Shown here: positions 37,062 to 46,338 of the stretch, in pieces
How the letters are laid out: every line of letters starts with the position of its first letter
Numbering within the stretch: the stretch's first letter is position 1
Source of the DNA: Rosistilla oblonga
GTDB lineage: Bacteria > Planctomycetota > Planctomycetia > Pirellulales > Pirellulaceae
NCBI RefSeq assembly: GCF_007751715.1
Contig: NZ_CP036292.1
Coordinates: forward strand, 3,913,339 to 3,977,338
Length of the DNA: 64,000 nucleotides
Direction of reading: 5' to 3'
Made by a program: the position numbers and the translations under genes
Notes under the pieces: model-generated
Told to the model about the DNA's origin: nothing
The model's input: the letters and a program-made list of their open reading frames with translations, nothing else
The model's database searches: none

Positions 37062-37378
37062 AGATTCGCCGATGTCGGACGTGTATATGCGAAGTTTCGA
37101 TTGAATTGGTGAAGCATACTTTCGCCTCCACCATTTCGCCGAGGTAAGCCGCTGCGGATTGGAAGGTTTCAAAAGAGCGAGAATCGCCCAACCGGCACAA
37201 CCGCTAAACCCCGCTCCAGCGTACCTACGAAAATCGCCCGACGGAATGCCCCCGCCGAGCGATGCGATTCTATAGACTGATTGGCCGCGCGACCGATTCG
37301 ACAGTCGCGGTGGGCGCAAACGCGTGATAACGGCTCGCTACAACCACCGCGGCTAACCGTCGTCTCGCGACGACGCTG
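37062..37378. other. Intergenic region between two minus-strand genes
   Basis: 317 bases upstream of the P-loop NTPase. Contains one hairpin at 37356-37373 just after the preceding gene; otherwise I see nothing specific. Confidence 0.6.
37356..37373 (-). terminator. Hairpin just after the 37379 gene
   Basis: CGTCGTC and GACGACG form a perfect 7-bp stem with a four-base loop, five bases beyond the stop of the minus-strand gene. No T-run follows, so it is a weak terminator candidate or a stabilising 3' hairpin. Confidence 0.4.
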
Positions 37379-37924
37379 CTACTTAATGCCCTTCAACATC
37401 GCCTTAAAGGCAGCTTTTTGATCTTCGACGATCGCCTTGGGACCGGTCATTTTGATAAAGAACTTGCGGCCATCGTTGACGACGATCGCGCCAAGCATCT
37501 CGTAATCTTCACGCTTGACGGTTTTGCCAGGAGCGAACGGACCGCCGCCCATCGATTCTTTGAACGTTCCTTGCAGTTCGATCAGATGGACTTCGTTCCC
37601 CGCGACGTCCAGCTTCTCCTGTTTCGCCGATCCCTTCGCCGAACCGCCATCAGCAGCTGTGAACTGCCCGATCCAGCGATCGATGTTCGCCTTGATGTCT
37701 CCACCGGCAGCCATCATCGTCAAGCGAGCGGATCCTTCGACGCCTTCTTTGCTGATCGAATATTCTTTTTCCACGATCCGCGAACGAGGTTGAACCGACT
37801 TCCAAGCTTCGGGCGTTTCCATTTTGATCGCGCCACCAAAGGCTTCGACCTTCTCAGCGTATCCGTAGGAGCAAACCAAGGTTTGGCTGATTGTGAAAAC
37901 TGCAAGGAAAGCAAAACGTCGCAT
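37379..37924 (-). CDS. Small secreted protein of unknown function
   Basis: 181 residues with a signal peptide (FAFLAVFTISQTLVCSYGYA). The mature protein begins EKVEAFGGAIKMETPEAWKS and ends FKAMLKGIK; it is a single beta-rich domain with the pattern MTGPKAIVEDQKAAFKAML. Such proteins are widespread in planctomycetes under hypothetical names. I can assign no function. It is alone on its strand with the P-loop gene 317 bases downstream. Confidence 0.8.
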   Translation of the reverse strand: MRRFAFLAVFTISQTLVCSYGYAEKVEAFGGAIKMETPEAWKSVQPRSRIVEKEYSISKEGVEGSARLTMMAAGGDIKANIDRWIGQFTAADGGSAKGSAKQEKLDVAGNEVHLIELQGTFKESMGGGPFAPGKTVKREDYEMLGAIVVNDGRKFFIKMTGPKAIVEDQKAAFKAMLKGIK

Positions 37925-38307
37925 GTTGAAAGACTCCGTAGGGGGCGGTGAGATGGTTTATTCGTACCCGAAGATTCTAGCCCGCGGGTTGGCAAAAAGC
38001 CAATCGGCACGAAATTCTGCTCCCGACCAAACTGCCGTTCAACATCGGGCAGCAGTTGCGTAGCGTTTTGCAAAGATGTCGACCTTCTCGCCAGCGATCG
38101 GCGATTGGCTAATTCGCCGCCGCCCAAGACACTTTTGCGGTATCAACCGACGCACGCAAACCTGCGGCACGATGGCGGCGATGCTAAAATCGGTCGCTAC
38201 GAATGGCTGAGTGTAGGCGGCGGATCGGCATCCCCTGGCGCCGACCGATTCACATCCGGCTGTCGAAGCCTCGTCACTGCGTCACAACCATGGAGTGAAT
38301 CAACGTC
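37925..38307. other. Divergent intergenic region
   Basis: 383 bases between the small secreted protein (minus) and the TIM-barrel gene (plus). A 68-codon open frame ends exactly at the next start (ATGA), but its composition is that of non-coding DNA and no family is recognisable. No other structure stands out. Confidence 0.55.
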
Positions 38308-39264
38308 ATGAACACACGCCGAACGTTTTTGTCCGCTCTCGCTGCCGGTTCCTTAGTCCCACTGCATCAAGCCGTCGGTCAAGCGACTCCCGCAGCGGTC
38401 GCCGGCCCGCGGAGCTCGCATCCGATCGCGCTGTCAACCTATTCGCTGTGGCGGTTCCGCAACGATGAACTGCGTGACTTTCACAAGTGCATCGACATCG
38501 CCGACGAGATGGGTTTCGACGGTGTCGAACTGCTGCTTTATCAACTCGAACAGAACGAGATGCTCAGTCATTCGAAGCTGATGAGCTACAAACGCCATGC
38601 GCTGCGTCTAGGTTTACCTTTGGTAGGTCTATCGACACATCAGGGCTGGGTTACGCCCGATCGCCAATTGCGAAAGGAGAATACCGATCGGACGATTGGC
38701 CAGATCGAGGTCGCGTACAAGTTGGGGATTCCGACGATGCGAGTCAACACAGGCCGATGGGGAACGTCGGGCAGTTTCGATGCGTTGATGAAAAACCGTG
38801 GCATCGAATCACCGCTGCCAGGATATACCGACGAAGACGCATTCCCTTGGGTGATCGAAGCGTTGGAGGCGTGCATCCCGACGGCGGAGAAGTGTGGCGT
38901 CGTATTGGCGTTAGAAAACCATTGGGGCTTGGGGCTGACGCCGGAAGGCATCTTGCGAATCGTCGACGCGGTCGATTCCCCTTGGTTGCAGATCACCACC
39001 GATACGGGGAACTTCCTCGAAGAGCCCTACGAGCGACTGGAGAAGATCGCGGATAAGACGGTTTTCGTTCAGGCGAAAACCTACTTCGGTGGCGGGCAAT
39101 GGTATTCGCTGGATCTCGATTATCCGCGGATCGGACAGATTCTGCAGAAGCACAACTACCGCGGGTACATCTCGCTGGAGTTCGAGGGCATGGAGGATTA
39201 TCGCACTGCAATTCCCAAGAGCCTTGAACTGATGCGAGCCGCGTTTCCACGCGTACCGGCATAA
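38308..39264 (+). CDS. Tat-exported sugar phosphate isomerase/epimerase-like protein
   Basis: 318-residue TIM-barrel of the xylose-isomerase-like/AP endonuclease 2 family (PF01261). N-terminal twin-arginine motif NTRRTFLSALAAGSLVP predicts Tat export. Barrel features: IALSTYSLWRF, IADEMGFDGVEL, VVLALENHWGLGLTPEG with a likely metal-binding Glu, ITTDTGNF, and a closing YRGYISLEFEGMED with a second Glu ligand. These enzymes interconvert sugars or inositols. In planctomycetes exported copies accompany dehydrogenases like the one at 30404, which would fit polyol use, but no operon is visible here. Confidence 0.9.
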   Translation: MNTRRTFLSALAAGSLVPLHQAVGQATPAAVAGPRSSHPIALSTYSLWRFRNDELRDFHKCIDIADEMGFDGVELLLYQLEQNEMLSHSKLMSYKRHALRLGLPLVGLSTHQGWVTPDRQLRKENTDRTIGQIEVAYKLGIPTMRVNTGRWGTSGSFDALMKNRGIESPLPGYTDEDAFPWVIEALEACIPTAEKCGVVLALENHWGLGLTPEGILRIVDAVDSPWLQITTDTGNFLEEPYERLEKIADKTVFVQAKTYFGGGQWYSLDLDYPRIGQILQKHNYRGYISLEFEGMEDYRTAIPKSLELMRAAFPRVPA

Positions 39265-39332
39265 CGCACTGCTGTGGGATCGATGCAAAATCGATCCCGC
39301 TTATTTGTCGAATTGCTGATGCGATCCGAGGC

Positions 39333-40178
39333 TTAATAAAGCGCCGACGCAAGTTTCCGGCGGTATTCGCCCGTCAACGGCGAATCATCGGGAAGCGTGC
39401 GGAAGATATCGATCATCAGCAGTCGAGCTTGGTCGCGATCGTCTCCATGCGTCGCTTCCACCACTTCCAAGGCGAGATCCAATGCAGCTTGAAAACTGCC
39501 CGCCGCTGCCTGCTTGCGAGCGACTTCGATCTTCAGAGGAGAGTTGCTTGGGTCGGCGGCCAGTTGCTTTTCCAGTTCCTGCAGATCGCCCGCGGGGACC
39601 GAGGCGGCGAGCGACAGTCGCGACTTCAGCTGTTCCGCTTCGGGTTCGAGAAACCCGCGTGCTTCCAGCTCTTCCAGAATCTGAGTTGCCGTGGCGACAT
39701 CCCCAGCGGCTAGCGACGCCCGCCCACGACCGATCTTTGCGGGAAGGTTTTCTGGATCATCCTCGAGCATCTTATCGTAGGTGGCCAAGGCTGCTGCGGG
39801 ATCGGTATCTTCGATCTGCATCGCGGTTCGAAACTCCGCTGCGGAAACCATCCGCCGAAAGAAGACGCGCAACACCTCTTCGCTGACCGCTCCTTGCAGA
39901 CCATCGACGATCGTACCGTCGACGACACCGAAGAGTGCCGGAATTCCGGAGACTCCAAATTCGCTGGCGGCCTGCTGGCAGTCATCTGTATTTGCTTTGG
40001 CGACGATCACCGAGCCGGCAAACTCTTCGGCCAGCTTTTCCAAAAGCGGCGCGAGCGCTCGACACGGCTGGCACCAATCGGCCCAGAAATCGACGACCAC
40101 CGGAACGGTCCGGCTCCGCTCTAATACATCGAGTTCGAACGTCGCGTCGGTTGTTTCAATCAATGTTGGATTATTCAT
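39333..40178 (-). CDS. cnoX: Thioredoxin-TPR co-chaperone (CnoX/YbbN type)
   Basis: 281-residue cytoplasmic protein with an N-terminal thioredoxin domain (residues 5-110) and a C-terminal TPR region with about four repeats (120-281), the same order and length as E. coli YbbN (CnoX), a redox-responsive holdase that hands clients to GroEL and DnaK. The active site is C36-Q-P-C39 in FWADWCQPCRALAP; unlike E. coli YbbN (SxxC) both cysteines are present, so it may also have reductase activity. The start is ATG at 40178; the upstream open frame is rejected. Function is inferred from the family. Confidence 0.9.
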   Translation of the reverse strand: MNNPTLIETTDATFELDVLERSRTVPVVVDFWADWCQPCRALAPLLEKLAEEFAGSVIVAKANTDDCQQAASEFGVSGIPALFGVVDGTIVDGLQGAVSEEVLRVFFRRMVSAAEFRTAMQIEDTDPAAALATYDKMLEDDPENLPAKIGRGRASLAAGDVATATQILEELEARGFLEPEAEQLKSRLSLAASVPAGDLQELEKQLAADPSNSPLKIEVARKQAAAGSFQAALDLALEVVEATHGDDRDQARLLMIDIFRTLPDDSPLTGEYRRKLASALY

Positions 40179-40401
40179 TCCCCCATTCTGCCAAATTGAA
40201 CCGCTGCTGGCCACAGCCGCTCGCGAGCCGGGCAGGGCGTCGGCATCGAGAGCTAAGCAAACACCCCCAGAAAAGCTATCGGATTGTGCCGACAGTGCCG
40301 ATAAGCGAAGAGACGAGACGATCGACAAATTTGACAGAACTGTCATAACTGTTTGAATTGGAATGTCTGCGACACCCACATCCACACGCTAGCAAGATAC
40401 C

Positions 40402-42576
40402 ATGCCGCCTACCGCTCAACTTTGTTTGGTCCTTCACAACCATCAACCGATCGGAAACTTCGACGGTGTATTCGAGCAGGCCTATCAAGACAGCTACCTG
40501 CCATTCTTGGATGTCTTCGAGCCGTTCGACGCGTTGCGGATCTCGCTGCATACAAGCGGGCCGTTGATGCTGTGGTTGGCCGATCGACACCCCGAATATC
40601 TCCAACGAGTTCGTGCTCTCGTCCAGCAAGGCCGCGTTGAGATCATCGGCGGGCCGATCTACGAACCGATCCTGTCGATGCTCCCCAGCCGCGATCGGAT
40701 CGGGCAAATCCGCGCCTACTCGCAATGGATCCAGGAGCACCTAGGGACCAAAGTCGCCGGCATGTGGACTCCCGAGCGCGTTTGGGAATCGCACTTTGCC
40801 AGCGATATCGCCGATGCGGGGATCGGATACACGGTGTTGGACGATTTCCACTTCCACGCCGCGGGACTGCCGAAAGACCAGCTGACCGGATATTACGTCA
40901 CCGAAGAGGACGGCCGTATGTTGCGGGTCTTCCCCGGCAGCGAACAACTGCGCTATCTGATCCCGTTTGCGCCAGTCGATCAAACGATCGATTACATCCG
41001 CGGCGTAGCCGACCAACACCCGGGCAGTCTGTTTGTCTTCGGCGACGACGGAGAGAAGTTTGGCACTTGGCCCGACACGCAACAGCACGTCTACGCCGAC
41101 GGATGGTTGTCTCGTTTCTTCACCGCGCTGACCGACAACCGCGATTGGCTCGCAACGAGCACTTTGGCGGAAGCTATCGACAGCACGCCGCCCAAAGGCA
41201 AGATCTATCTGCCCGATTGCAGCTATCGCGAGATGACCGAATGGGCGCTGCCTGTCGGCCAGCAGGTGCAATACGAAGACGCAACGCGGGAACTGCGCAG
41301 CGATCCCGAGCGATGGGAAGCGATCCAACCGTTTGTTCGCGGCGGTTTCTGGCGCAACTTTAAAGTCAAATATACCGAAGCGAACGAGATGTATTCGCGG
41401 ATGCTTTCGGTCAGCCGACGTCTTGCCGACATGAAAGGGGACATCGAACCGGAAGCTTGGAACGCCGCAGCGGATCACCTGTACCGCGGCCAATGCAATT
41501 GCTCCTACTGGCACGGCGCATTCGGCGGCATCTACCTTCCGCATCTCCGCAACGCGGTCTATCAGCACCTGATCTCGGCGGACAACATCCTTAACCAACA
41601 GCGTTACGGTACGACGCAGTGGGTCGAAGCAACCGTTGAAGACTACAACTTCGACGGCGACCAAGAAGTCCGATTGTCCGGCGATCAAATGGTCGCCTGG
41701 TTCGCACCGGCTCGCGGCGGTCGGATGTACGAACTCGACATGCGGTCGACGGCGCACAACCTGTTGGCGACGATGCAGCGTCAACCCGAAGCCTACCACC
41801 GGAAGGTGATGGCCGGGCCGAGCGTCGACGGCGATTCGGTCGCCAGCATCCACGACCGCGTTGTCTTTAAGCAGGCTGGCTTGGACCAGTTGCTGCAATA
41901 CGACCGCTATCCGCGGAAGTCGTTGATGGATCACTTTCTGGACGAAGACGCAACGATCGACGCGGTCAGCAAAGCCGATGCGATCGAACGCGGCGACTTT
42001 GTCGACCTTCCCTACGAAACGAAGCTGCGTCGGGCGGCCGATCGAATCCAAGTTCAGATGCGTCGCAATGGCAACGCGTGGGGAATCCCGCTGTCGATCA
42101 CCAAAGCTGTCACGATGGCTGGCGGAAGCGATGAACTGGAGATCGCTTACCTGTTGGAAGACCTTCCCAAAAATCGACCGCTACACTTCGCGATCGAACT
42201 GAATTTTGCGGGCCTTCCCGCGGGAGCTGACGATCGTTACTTCAGCGATCGCGACGGCAATCGTTTGGGGCAACTAGGTAAAAAATTGGACCTGCACGAT
42301 GCGGCGGGGATCCAATTGACCGACGAGTGGTTGGGCATCGATATCGGGCTCTCGATCGATCGGCCCAGCGGGCTGTGGGCCTTCCCTGTCGAAACGGTCA
42401 GCCAGAGCGAAGGTGGTTTCGAATTGGTGCATCAGAGCGTCTGCGTGATGCCGCACTGGATCATCAACTGCGAGTCGGAAAACCGCTGGGCGGTAACGAT
42501 GCGGTTGTCGATCCGCGATCGAAATGCCAAGCCCAGCTCGCAGCAAAACGATGTCGACCAAGCGGTTGTTGTTTGA
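40402..42576 (+). CDS. GH57 glycosidase/4-alpha-glucanotransferase
   Basis: 724-residue cytoplasmic alpha-glucan enzyme of glycoside hydrolase family 57. The five conserved regions start with HNHQPIGN and GGPIYEPI; the catalytic nucleophile is Glu125 in WTPERVWE and the acid/base is Asp216 in VFGDDGEKFG, at the same spacing as in Thermococcus 4-alpha-glucanotransferase (E123/D214, from memory). After the barrel (about 1-330) come DUF1925 and the DUF1926 beta-sandwich (about 330-700), the layout of 4-alpha-glucanotransferases rather than amylopullulanases. Likely acts on glycogen or maltodextrin. No other glycogen gene is adjacent. Confidence 0.93.
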   Translation: MPPTAQLCLVLHNHQPIGNFDGVFEQAYQDSYLPFLDVFEPFDALRISLHTSGPLMLWLADRHPEYLQRVRALVQQGRVEIIGGPIYEPILSMLPSRDRIGQIRAYSQWIQEHLGTKVAGMWTPERVWESHFASDIADAGIGYTVLDDFHFHAAGLPKDQLTGYYVTEEDGRMLRVFPGSEQLRYLIPFAPVDQTIDYIRGVADQHPGSLFVFGDDGEKFGTWPDTQQHVYADGWLSRFFTALTDNRDWLATSTLAEAIDSTPPKGKIYLPDCSYREMTEWALPVGQQVQYEDATRELRSDPERWEAIQPFVRGGFWRNFKVKYTEANEMYSRMLSVSRRLADMKGDIEPEAWNAAADHLYRGQCNCSYWHGAFGGIYLPHLRNAVYQHLISADNILNQQRYGTTQWVEATVEDYNFDGDQEVRLSGDQMVAWFAPARGGRMYELDMRSTAHNLLATMQRQPEAYHRKVMAGPSVDGDSVASIHDRVVFKQAGLDQLLQYDRYPRKSLMDHFLDEDATIDAVSKADAIERGDFVDLPYETKLRRAADRIQVQMRRNGNAWGIPLSITKAVTMAGGSDELEIAYLLEDLPKNRPLHFAIELNFAGLPAGADDRYFSDRDGNRLGQLGKKLDLHDAAGIQLTDEWLGIDIGLSIDRPSGLWAFPVETVSQSEGGFELVHQSVCVMPHWIINCESENRWAVTMRLSIRDRNAKPSSQQNDVDQAVVV

Positions 42577-42674
42577 TCCAACGCCCGCCAAGCGTCAGGC
42601 GCGGCATCGCAGGGCAGGTCGCGCCGCGTTGAACCGATGCTGAGCACGACCAAGAATCCGACCGACGACAGCGA

Positions 42675-43760
42675 TCAGCTGTTGTTATCGTTGTCGTCGT
42701 CTTTGGTCAATTGATAGTCTTTGATCTTCTTGTGCAGCGTGTTGCGGTTGATTCCCAATTGGGCAGCCGCTTGCTTTTGGACGCCGCCGCAGGCCTGCAG
42801 CACTTGGTTGATAAGTTCGCGTTCGATGCGATCGACGATCTTGGAATGCAGATTCGTTTTGTCGTCGGCTAATTCGCTGAGCCCCTGCTCGACAACATCG
42901 ACCGTCATCGAATCGAGGTCGGCCGGGCCAAACGATGTCCGTCGCGATCCGCCACTGCGTTGCCCGGTCACCTCCGCCGGCAGCAACTCGACCGTCAATT
43001 CATCCCCTTCGGCCATCACGACGGCGCGCTCGACGTAGTTTTGCAACTCGCGGACATTCCCCGGCCAATGGTAGCTCTGCATCGCTTCGATCGATTCGGG
43101 CTGGATGTGTGTCACATACCGATCGTTTGCTTCGCTGTAGATATTCAGAAAGTGAGCGACCAACGCGGGAATATCCTCGCGGCGATCGCGGAGCGGTGGG
43201 ATCTCGATCGGCACGACGTTCAGCCGCCAGTAGAGATCCTCGCGAAAGCGTTCTTCGCTGACTTCGTTCGCCAATTCGCGGTTGCTCGCAGCGATCACGC
43301 GGGTATCGACCGAGATGGTTTGCGTATCGCCGACGCGTTCGAATTCGCGCTCCTGCAGGACGCGCAACAGCTTGACTTGCAGTTCGAGCGTCGTGCTGTT
43401 GATCTCGTCCAAAAAGATCGTGCCGCTATGAGCCGCTTCGAAACGTCCGGTCCGATTGTTAACCGCACCGGTAAACGATCCGCGAACGTGCCCGAACAGC
43501 TCGCTCTCCAGCAGACTTTCGCTAAGCGCGCCGCAGTTGACGCGGACAAACGGGCCGTTGGCTCGGCGACTTAAACGGTGGATCGCCGTCGCGATCAACT
43601 CCTTCCCCGTTCCAGTCTCGCCCAGCAGCAAGACCGACGCCTTGCTTTGGGCGACGCGGCGTGTGATTCGATACACTTCCTGCATCGCAGGCGATGTACC
43701 GATCAGCTCGGGTAGCGGCGATCCATCTTCCCCGCTGAGTGAGATTCCAAAGGATGACAT
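42675..43760 (-). CDS. Orphan sigma54 activator without sensor domain
   Basis: 361 residues from ATG 43760 (TTG 43772 possible). It begins almost directly with the AAA+ domain (LIGTSPAMQEVYRITRRVAQ), so there is no receiver, GAF or FHA input. Walker A LLGETGTGKEL, sigma54 contact loop GSFTGA (consensus GAFTGA), Walker B TIFLDEI and arginine-finger region RFREDLYWRLNV are present. The C-terminal Fis-type HTH is at about residues 318-350 (KQAAAQLGINRNTLHKKI). Activity is presumably set by expression level or a partner protein. It may share a promoter region with nothing: both flanks are other genes on the same or opposite strand. Confidence 0.93.
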   Translation of the reverse strand: MSSFGISLSGEDGSPLPELIGTSPAMQEVYRITRRVAQSKASVLLLGETGTGKELIATAIHRLSRRANGPFVRVNCGALSESLLESELFGHVRGSFTGAVNNRTGRFEAAHSGTIFLDEINSTTLELQVKLLRVLQEREFERVGDTQTISVDTRVIAASNRELANEVSEERFREDLYWRLNVVPIEIPPLRDRREDIPALVAHFLNIYSEANDRYVTHIQPESIEAMQSYHWPGNVRELQNYVERAVVMAEGDELTVELLPAEVTGQRSGGSRRTSFGPADLDSMTVDVVEQGLSELADDKTNLHSKIVDRIERELINQVLQACGGVQKQAAAQLGINRNTLHKKIKDYQLTKDDDNDNNS

Positions 43761-43818
43761 GCTACGTGCCAACCCGTGCAGAGGTTAGCTTACAGTGAAA
43801 ATCGGTCAACAGCGCAGC

Positions 43819-46338
43819 TCAGCGAGAAGTTGCATTGGCTCGCTGTTCCATCGCATCCAAAATGACACCTATTGCAGCCCGATGCGAATCGTCGGCCGCT
43901 GCATTGTAACGTTCGTACTGGCGGGCAACCGAATCGCGATCGATGCGAGTTCCGAACCGCAGCACCGACGACTTAAACGCTTCGGCAGCGGCTTGTCGGA
44001 TGCTTAACGGCAGGACCATCGAATCGACCAAGTTCGCAAGCGTTAGCTGCGAGTTCGGCGTTCCTAACGTTGACAATAACGTCAATCCCGCAGTACTGAA
44101 GCCCCCTGCCTGGATCGCGCTGGTAAGTTCTTGCTCATGAGACCTGATGTCGTAGGGGTTGTTGGGCTCGTCGGGATTGGCCACACGCTCCAATGCGACC
44201 AGCGCCGCGTCGCGATATCGGTTGCGTTCGTCGGTCGTCAGCTCAGGCATCGGCAAACTTTGCTTCAGATCGCCGATCATTTGAGCCAATCCCTGTGGTG
44301 AGATAATTTCGTCCACTACAGCTAGCGGAGCGGGCCAGCGAGAGCCCAGATTTTGAGCGATCCGATTGCGTTCTTCCTGTACCGCGTACAACGCTCGCAG
44401 ATCCTTGAAGCGTTGCCCAAGCGAATTGTCTGCCTCGATCTCGGTTCTACGAGGCTTTGGCCGCCCGTTTTCGCTTGGCTCTTCCGCAGTCGCGATCGCG
44501 CTTTCAGAGCCTGCAACGTCGACAATAATTTTTCCAGAACGATCCAAAATAGGTTCGCGGAGGTCTTCGTCCCAGAGCGTTTTCCCAGGTTGGCAGTAGA
44601 TCAAAATCGGAAACTCGCCACCCAAGGGCCGCCGCCGAACGAGGTCGACCGTCTCGATAATCGAACGATCGTACGGTTGGCTGGTCGCCACCAGCAGTTG
44701 AATATCGCCGCCCATCTCGATCCGCCGCAGCAGATCGGCAACCGAGCCGACGACCTCGACGTCGTAGCCGAGCGATTCGAGCCAGCTGAGTTTATCGCGA
44801 GTCAAATGCCGTCGCGCTTCGAGAATCAAAGCGGTCGGGCGACGCTGTAGCGCCGACATCTCCAACCAGCGATGCAGCAGGTCGCTGCTGCCGGAGTAGC
44901 CGCTGCGATAATCGATTTCCGCCGCCGCAAGCGCCGCTTCGTAACGGACTCGTGGCGAGGGATGCAGCGCCATCTCGACAAGCAGCGTTGGCGTCGCGCC
45001 ATTGGACAACACCAACCGCTGGGTGGCAGCCTGTTTCAGCAACCGAATCGCTGCGATCGCAGCATATTCGTTGCGTCGCTGGTTCGCCGCCGCAAGCGTC
45101 TTTTGCAGCTGTTCGATCTGTTCATCGGTCGCTTCGGCCGCGCCAAACCTCGCTTTAAAATCAGCGGCCGAACCGTAATTCGAATCGACCATCATGCGGT
45201 AGCTGAGGTCAGCCAATTCCGCGGTGATCGCCGTTTCTGGCGACGAAGCCTGCAAGCGCCGGTAACGGATCGCCGCGTCGGCAGCATCGCGGGCAAGTGC
45301 AACCCGCCGAGGAACTTCTTGCCACTGCAAAGTCTTTTGGTCGTCGTCCAACCGCCAAACGCGTTGCATCAAGCCGTCGCTGGTGGCTCGGCTGGAAAAA
45401 TCCGCAGTCCTTTCGACACGACCACTCAGGTAGATCTCCGCTTCGCGAGCGCTCGGCACGCCACGGAGCCCAGCGGCGGCGAAGCCTTTGGTCGCGGCAG
45501 CGCGCTCGTCATCGCTGGCGTCGGCGGAATGATAAGCTGAAACAAAATCGGGCATCGAACCAGCAAGGTCGATCGCAACCAACGCCTGCAACGCGCGACC
45601 ACGAGCTGTTGGAGCGCCGTACAACGCATACTGACGCAGCGCGATCGGCGCTTCCTCTTCGAACCGGCTGAGCACGTCGATCACTGTCGCCCGCGGAGCT
45701 ACCGGTTTGTCGGCGACGTATGCCGCGGCGAGTTCGGCGACGGCGGCGAGCCCACCGCGGCGGAGGTTGCTGAGCGCATCCAACCGCTCCCCTTCGCTGT
45801 TGCTGCCCAGGCGAGCGATCTGTTGCCGGATTCGATCGCGGTCTTCGGCGAACTTCTTCGCCCCTTGGATCAATTTGCCAACGGCTTCGCGCTGCGCATC
45901 GCTGAGTTCGGGATGCTGTTGAATCCGCAGCAGATAATTGGGACGGATCGTGCTGGCGATCGCAGCAGACTGCGCATCGGAGAGTGTTTTCGCGGCCAGA
46001 ATGTCGAGAAACGCAGCCGCCTGTTTCCAGTCGGAGATCTGCACGGCGCTACGAATCGCCAACGCCAGCTTCTCATCGTTCCCCTGAGAATACCGCTGCA
46101 GTTCGACCACCAAGGGATCCGGCAGCGGCTCGATCTCCACGCCGCCCGAGCCATCCGAAGCGGCGGTGGGTTGGCCAAATGGAGCGTCGCCCGCCGGCAT
46201 CGGTGCCTCGCCAAACGCTCCTGCACCGCCAAAGGGATCGCCCGCACCGGCTGGCGTGGCAAACGGATCTTGCGCGTAGATAAGTGGCGGGGCTACAGAA
46301 ATCCCGACCAACGCGAGGATCAAAAAATGACGCTTCAT
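43819..46338 (-). CDS. Exported HEAT-like protein with receiver-like insert
   Basis: 839 residues with a signal peptide (FLILALVGISVAPPLIYAQ) after ATG 46338. A Gly/Pro/Ala-rich linker (about 20-60) is followed by helical HEAT-like repeats (about 70-500). At about residues 505-590 the pattern TALILEARRHLTRDKLSWLE, LGYDVEVVGSVADLLRRIEM, DIQLLVATS and FPILIYCQPG follows the secondary structure of a CheY receiver, but the acidic pocket and phospho-Asp are absent (LLVATS where LLDxxMP is expected). A second helical region closes the protein. I cannot assign a function. Convergent neighbours and its own upstream region suggest a single-gene unit. Confidence 0.85.
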   Translation of the reverse strand: MKRHFLILALVGISVAPPLIYAQDPFATPAGAGDPFGGAGAFGEAPMPAGDAPFGQPTAASDGSGGVEIEPLPDPLVVELQRYSQGNDEKLALAIRSAVQISDWKQAAAFLDILAAKTLSDAQSAAIASTIRPNYLLRIQQHPELSDAQREAVGKLIQGAKKFAEDRDRIRQQIARLGSNSEGERLDALSNLRRGGLAAVAELAAAYVADKPVAPRATVIDVLSRFEEEAPIALRQYALYGAPTARGRALQALVAIDLAGSMPDFVSAYHSADASDDERAAATKGFAAAGLRGVPSAREAEIYLSGRVERTADFSSRATSDGLMQRVWRLDDDQKTLQWQEVPRRVALARDAADAAIRYRRLQASSPETAITAELADLSYRMMVDSNYGSAADFKARFGAAEATDEQIEQLQKTLAAANQRRNEYAAIAAIRLLKQAATQRLVLSNGATPTLLVEMALHPSPRVRYEAALAAAEIDYRSGYSGSSDLLHRWLEMSALQRRPTALILEARRHLTRDKLSWLESLGYDVEVVGSVADLLRRIEMGGDIQLLVATSQPYDRSIIETVDLVRRRPLGGEFPILIYCQPGKTLWDEDLREPILDRSGKIIVDVAGSESAIATAEEPSENGRPKPRRTEIEADNSLGQRFKDLRALYAVQEERNRIAQNLGSRWPAPLAVVDEIISPQGLAQMIGDLKQSLPMPELTTDERNRYRDAALVALERVANPDEPNNPYDIRSHEQELTSAIQAGGFSTAGLTLLSTLGTPNSQLTLANLVDSMVLPLSIRQAAAEAFKSSVLRFGTRIDRDSVARQYERYNAAADDSHRAAIGVILDAMEQRANATSR

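Noticed and set aside
38105-38311. 68-codon open frame ending in ATGA overlap with the TIM-barrel gene
   Set aside because: Overlap looks like coupling, but there is no ribosome site, no recognisable family, and the residue mix is that of random GC-rich DNA.
40741-42051. 436-codon minus-strand open frame
   Set aside because: Antisense to the GH57 gene; composition artefact.
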